NCBI GenBank assembly: GCA_024763185.1
Contig: JANTFY010000031.1
Coordinates: forward strand, 1 to 15,478
Reading direction: 5' to 3'
DNA length: 15,478 bases
From: Gammaproteobacteria bacterium
GTDB taxonomy: Bacteria; Pseudomonadota; Gammaproteobacteria; GCA-001735895
Shown here: one piece after another, positions 14,891 to 15,478 of the stretch
Numbering within the stretch: the first letter of the stretch is position 1
Layout of the letters: every line of letters starts with the position of its first letter
The notes under the pieces: generated by a model
The model's input: only the letters and a program-made list of their open reading frames with translations
What the model was told of the DNA's origin: nothing
The model's database searches: none
Position numbers and translations under genes: made by a program

Positions 14891-15235
14891 ATGAAGGTTG
14901 GCGTAACCCGTCAGAATTTCTCAACCGTTACCGGGCATGCCGGCAAGGCTCGCCGCCGCTTCCTGGTCTACTGCCAGAATGACCAGGGCGATTGGCAGGA
15001 ATGCGATCGTTTCGACCTGCCCAAAGACATGTCGATGCATGAATTCACCGACGGCGATCACCCGATTGATGAACTGGATCTGTTAATAACCGGCAGCTGT
15101 GGCACAGGTTTTGTTAAAAAAATGGCAGGCAGGGGCATTAAAGTGGTACAGACCGGGGAGTCCGATCCATTGGACTCGGTAACCCGGTTAATGTCGGGAC
15201 AGACACTGGCTGCAGCGCTAGCACACGAACATTAG
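14891..15235 (+). CDS. NifX/NifB-type Fe-Mo cofactor-binding domain protein
   Basis: A 114-residue cytoplasmic protein matching the dinitrogenase iron-molybdenum cofactor domain (RNase H-like fold). It is recognised from an N-terminal MKVGVTRQNF strand, the central LDLLITGSCGTGFVKKM (62-78), then RGIKVVQTGESDPLDSV (81-97). The usual GGMG loop is GSCG here, with C70 a possible metal ligand. Members occur widely outside nitrogen fixation and may bind metal-sulfur clusters. No other nif-type gene is in the window, so nitrogenase work is not implied. The start lacks a clear ribosome binding site and may depend on coupling to the transporter gene 27 bp upstream. Confidence 0.8.
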   Translation: MKVGVTRQNFSTVTGHAGKARRRFLVYCQNDQGDWQECDRFDLPKDMSMHEFTDGDHPIDELDLLITGSCGTGFVKKMAGRGIKVVQTGESDPLDSVTRLMSGQTLAAALAHEH

Positions 15236-15282
15236 TAGAGTGTCTTGTGGATAATTAAATCACCAGACAGTCATTGCAGAGG

Positions 15283-15411
15283 TTAATTAAAGGTCTGCAC
15301 GAGCACCGCAGCCAGGGCCAATACGATGGCGGATTCAACCAGAAACCATTTGAGTGAAACGGCCGGCGGTTTTTTAGCCTGTAGCTCGCACCTTGCTTCC
15401 ATTAGATTCAT
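15283..15411 (-). CDS. 42-residue single-span small membrane protein
   Basis: This short ORF encodes a charged N-terminal segment (MNLMEARCELQAKKPP) followed by one hydrophobic helix (about 25-39, ESAIVLALAAVLVQ) and ends QTFN. GGAG (15418-15421) lies 6 bp before the ATG at 15411, which decides the start. An in-frame ATG at 15453 would add 14 residues and a short coiled-coil-like segment, but has no ribosome binding site. It is convergent with the NifX-domain gene, 47 bp apart. Function is unknown. Similar tiny anchors often serve as subunits or regulators of membrane complexes, but nothing here shows a partner. Confidence 0.55.
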   Translation of the reverse strand: MNLMEARCELQAKKPPAVSLKWFLVESAIVLALAAVLVQTFN

Positions 15412-15478
15412 TTCTTGCTCCAAGTTGTTAATGTGTTTTACTTGTATACACATTGTAGTTCAATAAAAATACATTTGT

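Noticed and set aside
14891..15235. Evidence of nitrogen fixation
   Set aside because: The NifX/NifB-type domain is common outside nitrogen fixers, and no nitrogenase or FeMo-cofactor assembly gene is in the window.
15270..15277. Second copy of the GTCATTGC repeat end
   Set aside because: Only 8 bp match, with no partner end nearby; likely chance.

Overview
The window is about 15.5 kb of gene-dense bacterial chromosome and most resembles a gammaproteobacterium. The best taxonomic clue is the divergent mrp/metG pair, an arrangement known from Escherichia coli and other gammaproteobacteria. The two-component/c-di-GMP proteins, LysR regulator and TehA-type transporter fit that group. I cannot name a genus from the sequence. 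I see no rRNA, tRNA, CRISPR array, transposase or phage gene.

Region 1 (1-5515, + strand) is a signalling cluster. It has a large membrane sensor kinase with three PAS domains, a stand-alone receiver of the Rcp1 type, and a receiver-GGDEF-EAL protein overlapping the Rcp1-like gene. The likely flow is an envelope or cytoplasmic signal to the kinase, then phosphoryl transfer to one or both receivers, then c-di-GMP synthesis or breakdown. A 197-bp gap with nested inverted repeats and a terminator-like hairpin separates the kinase from the two receivers. Region 2 (5516-5744) lies between convergent genes and holds a small element with inverted ends that resembles an interspersed repeat.

Region 3 (5745-10007) is the accessory-looking part. 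Four minus-strand genes form a tight operon: SAM methyltransferase, branch-1-type nitrilase, GFA-family zinc protein, and an exported metallo-beta-lactamase-fold protein that has lost most of its metal ligands. A LysR-type regulator is transcribed divergently from a 111-bp promoter region containing a clear palindrome. This looks like a regulated small-molecule pathway, possibly for nitrile, cyanide or aldehyde handling. It is the best candidate here for an undescribed system.

Region 4 (10008-13407) is housekeeping: a terminator, the Fe-S carrier ATPase mrp, a shared intergenic region with an 8-bp-arm palindrome, and metG. Region 5 (13408-15478) carries a 91-residue protein with a possible Sm/Hfq-like motif, a TehA/SLAC1-type channel, a NifX/NifB-type cofactor-binding domain protein, and a 42-residue single-span membrane protein on the opposite strand.
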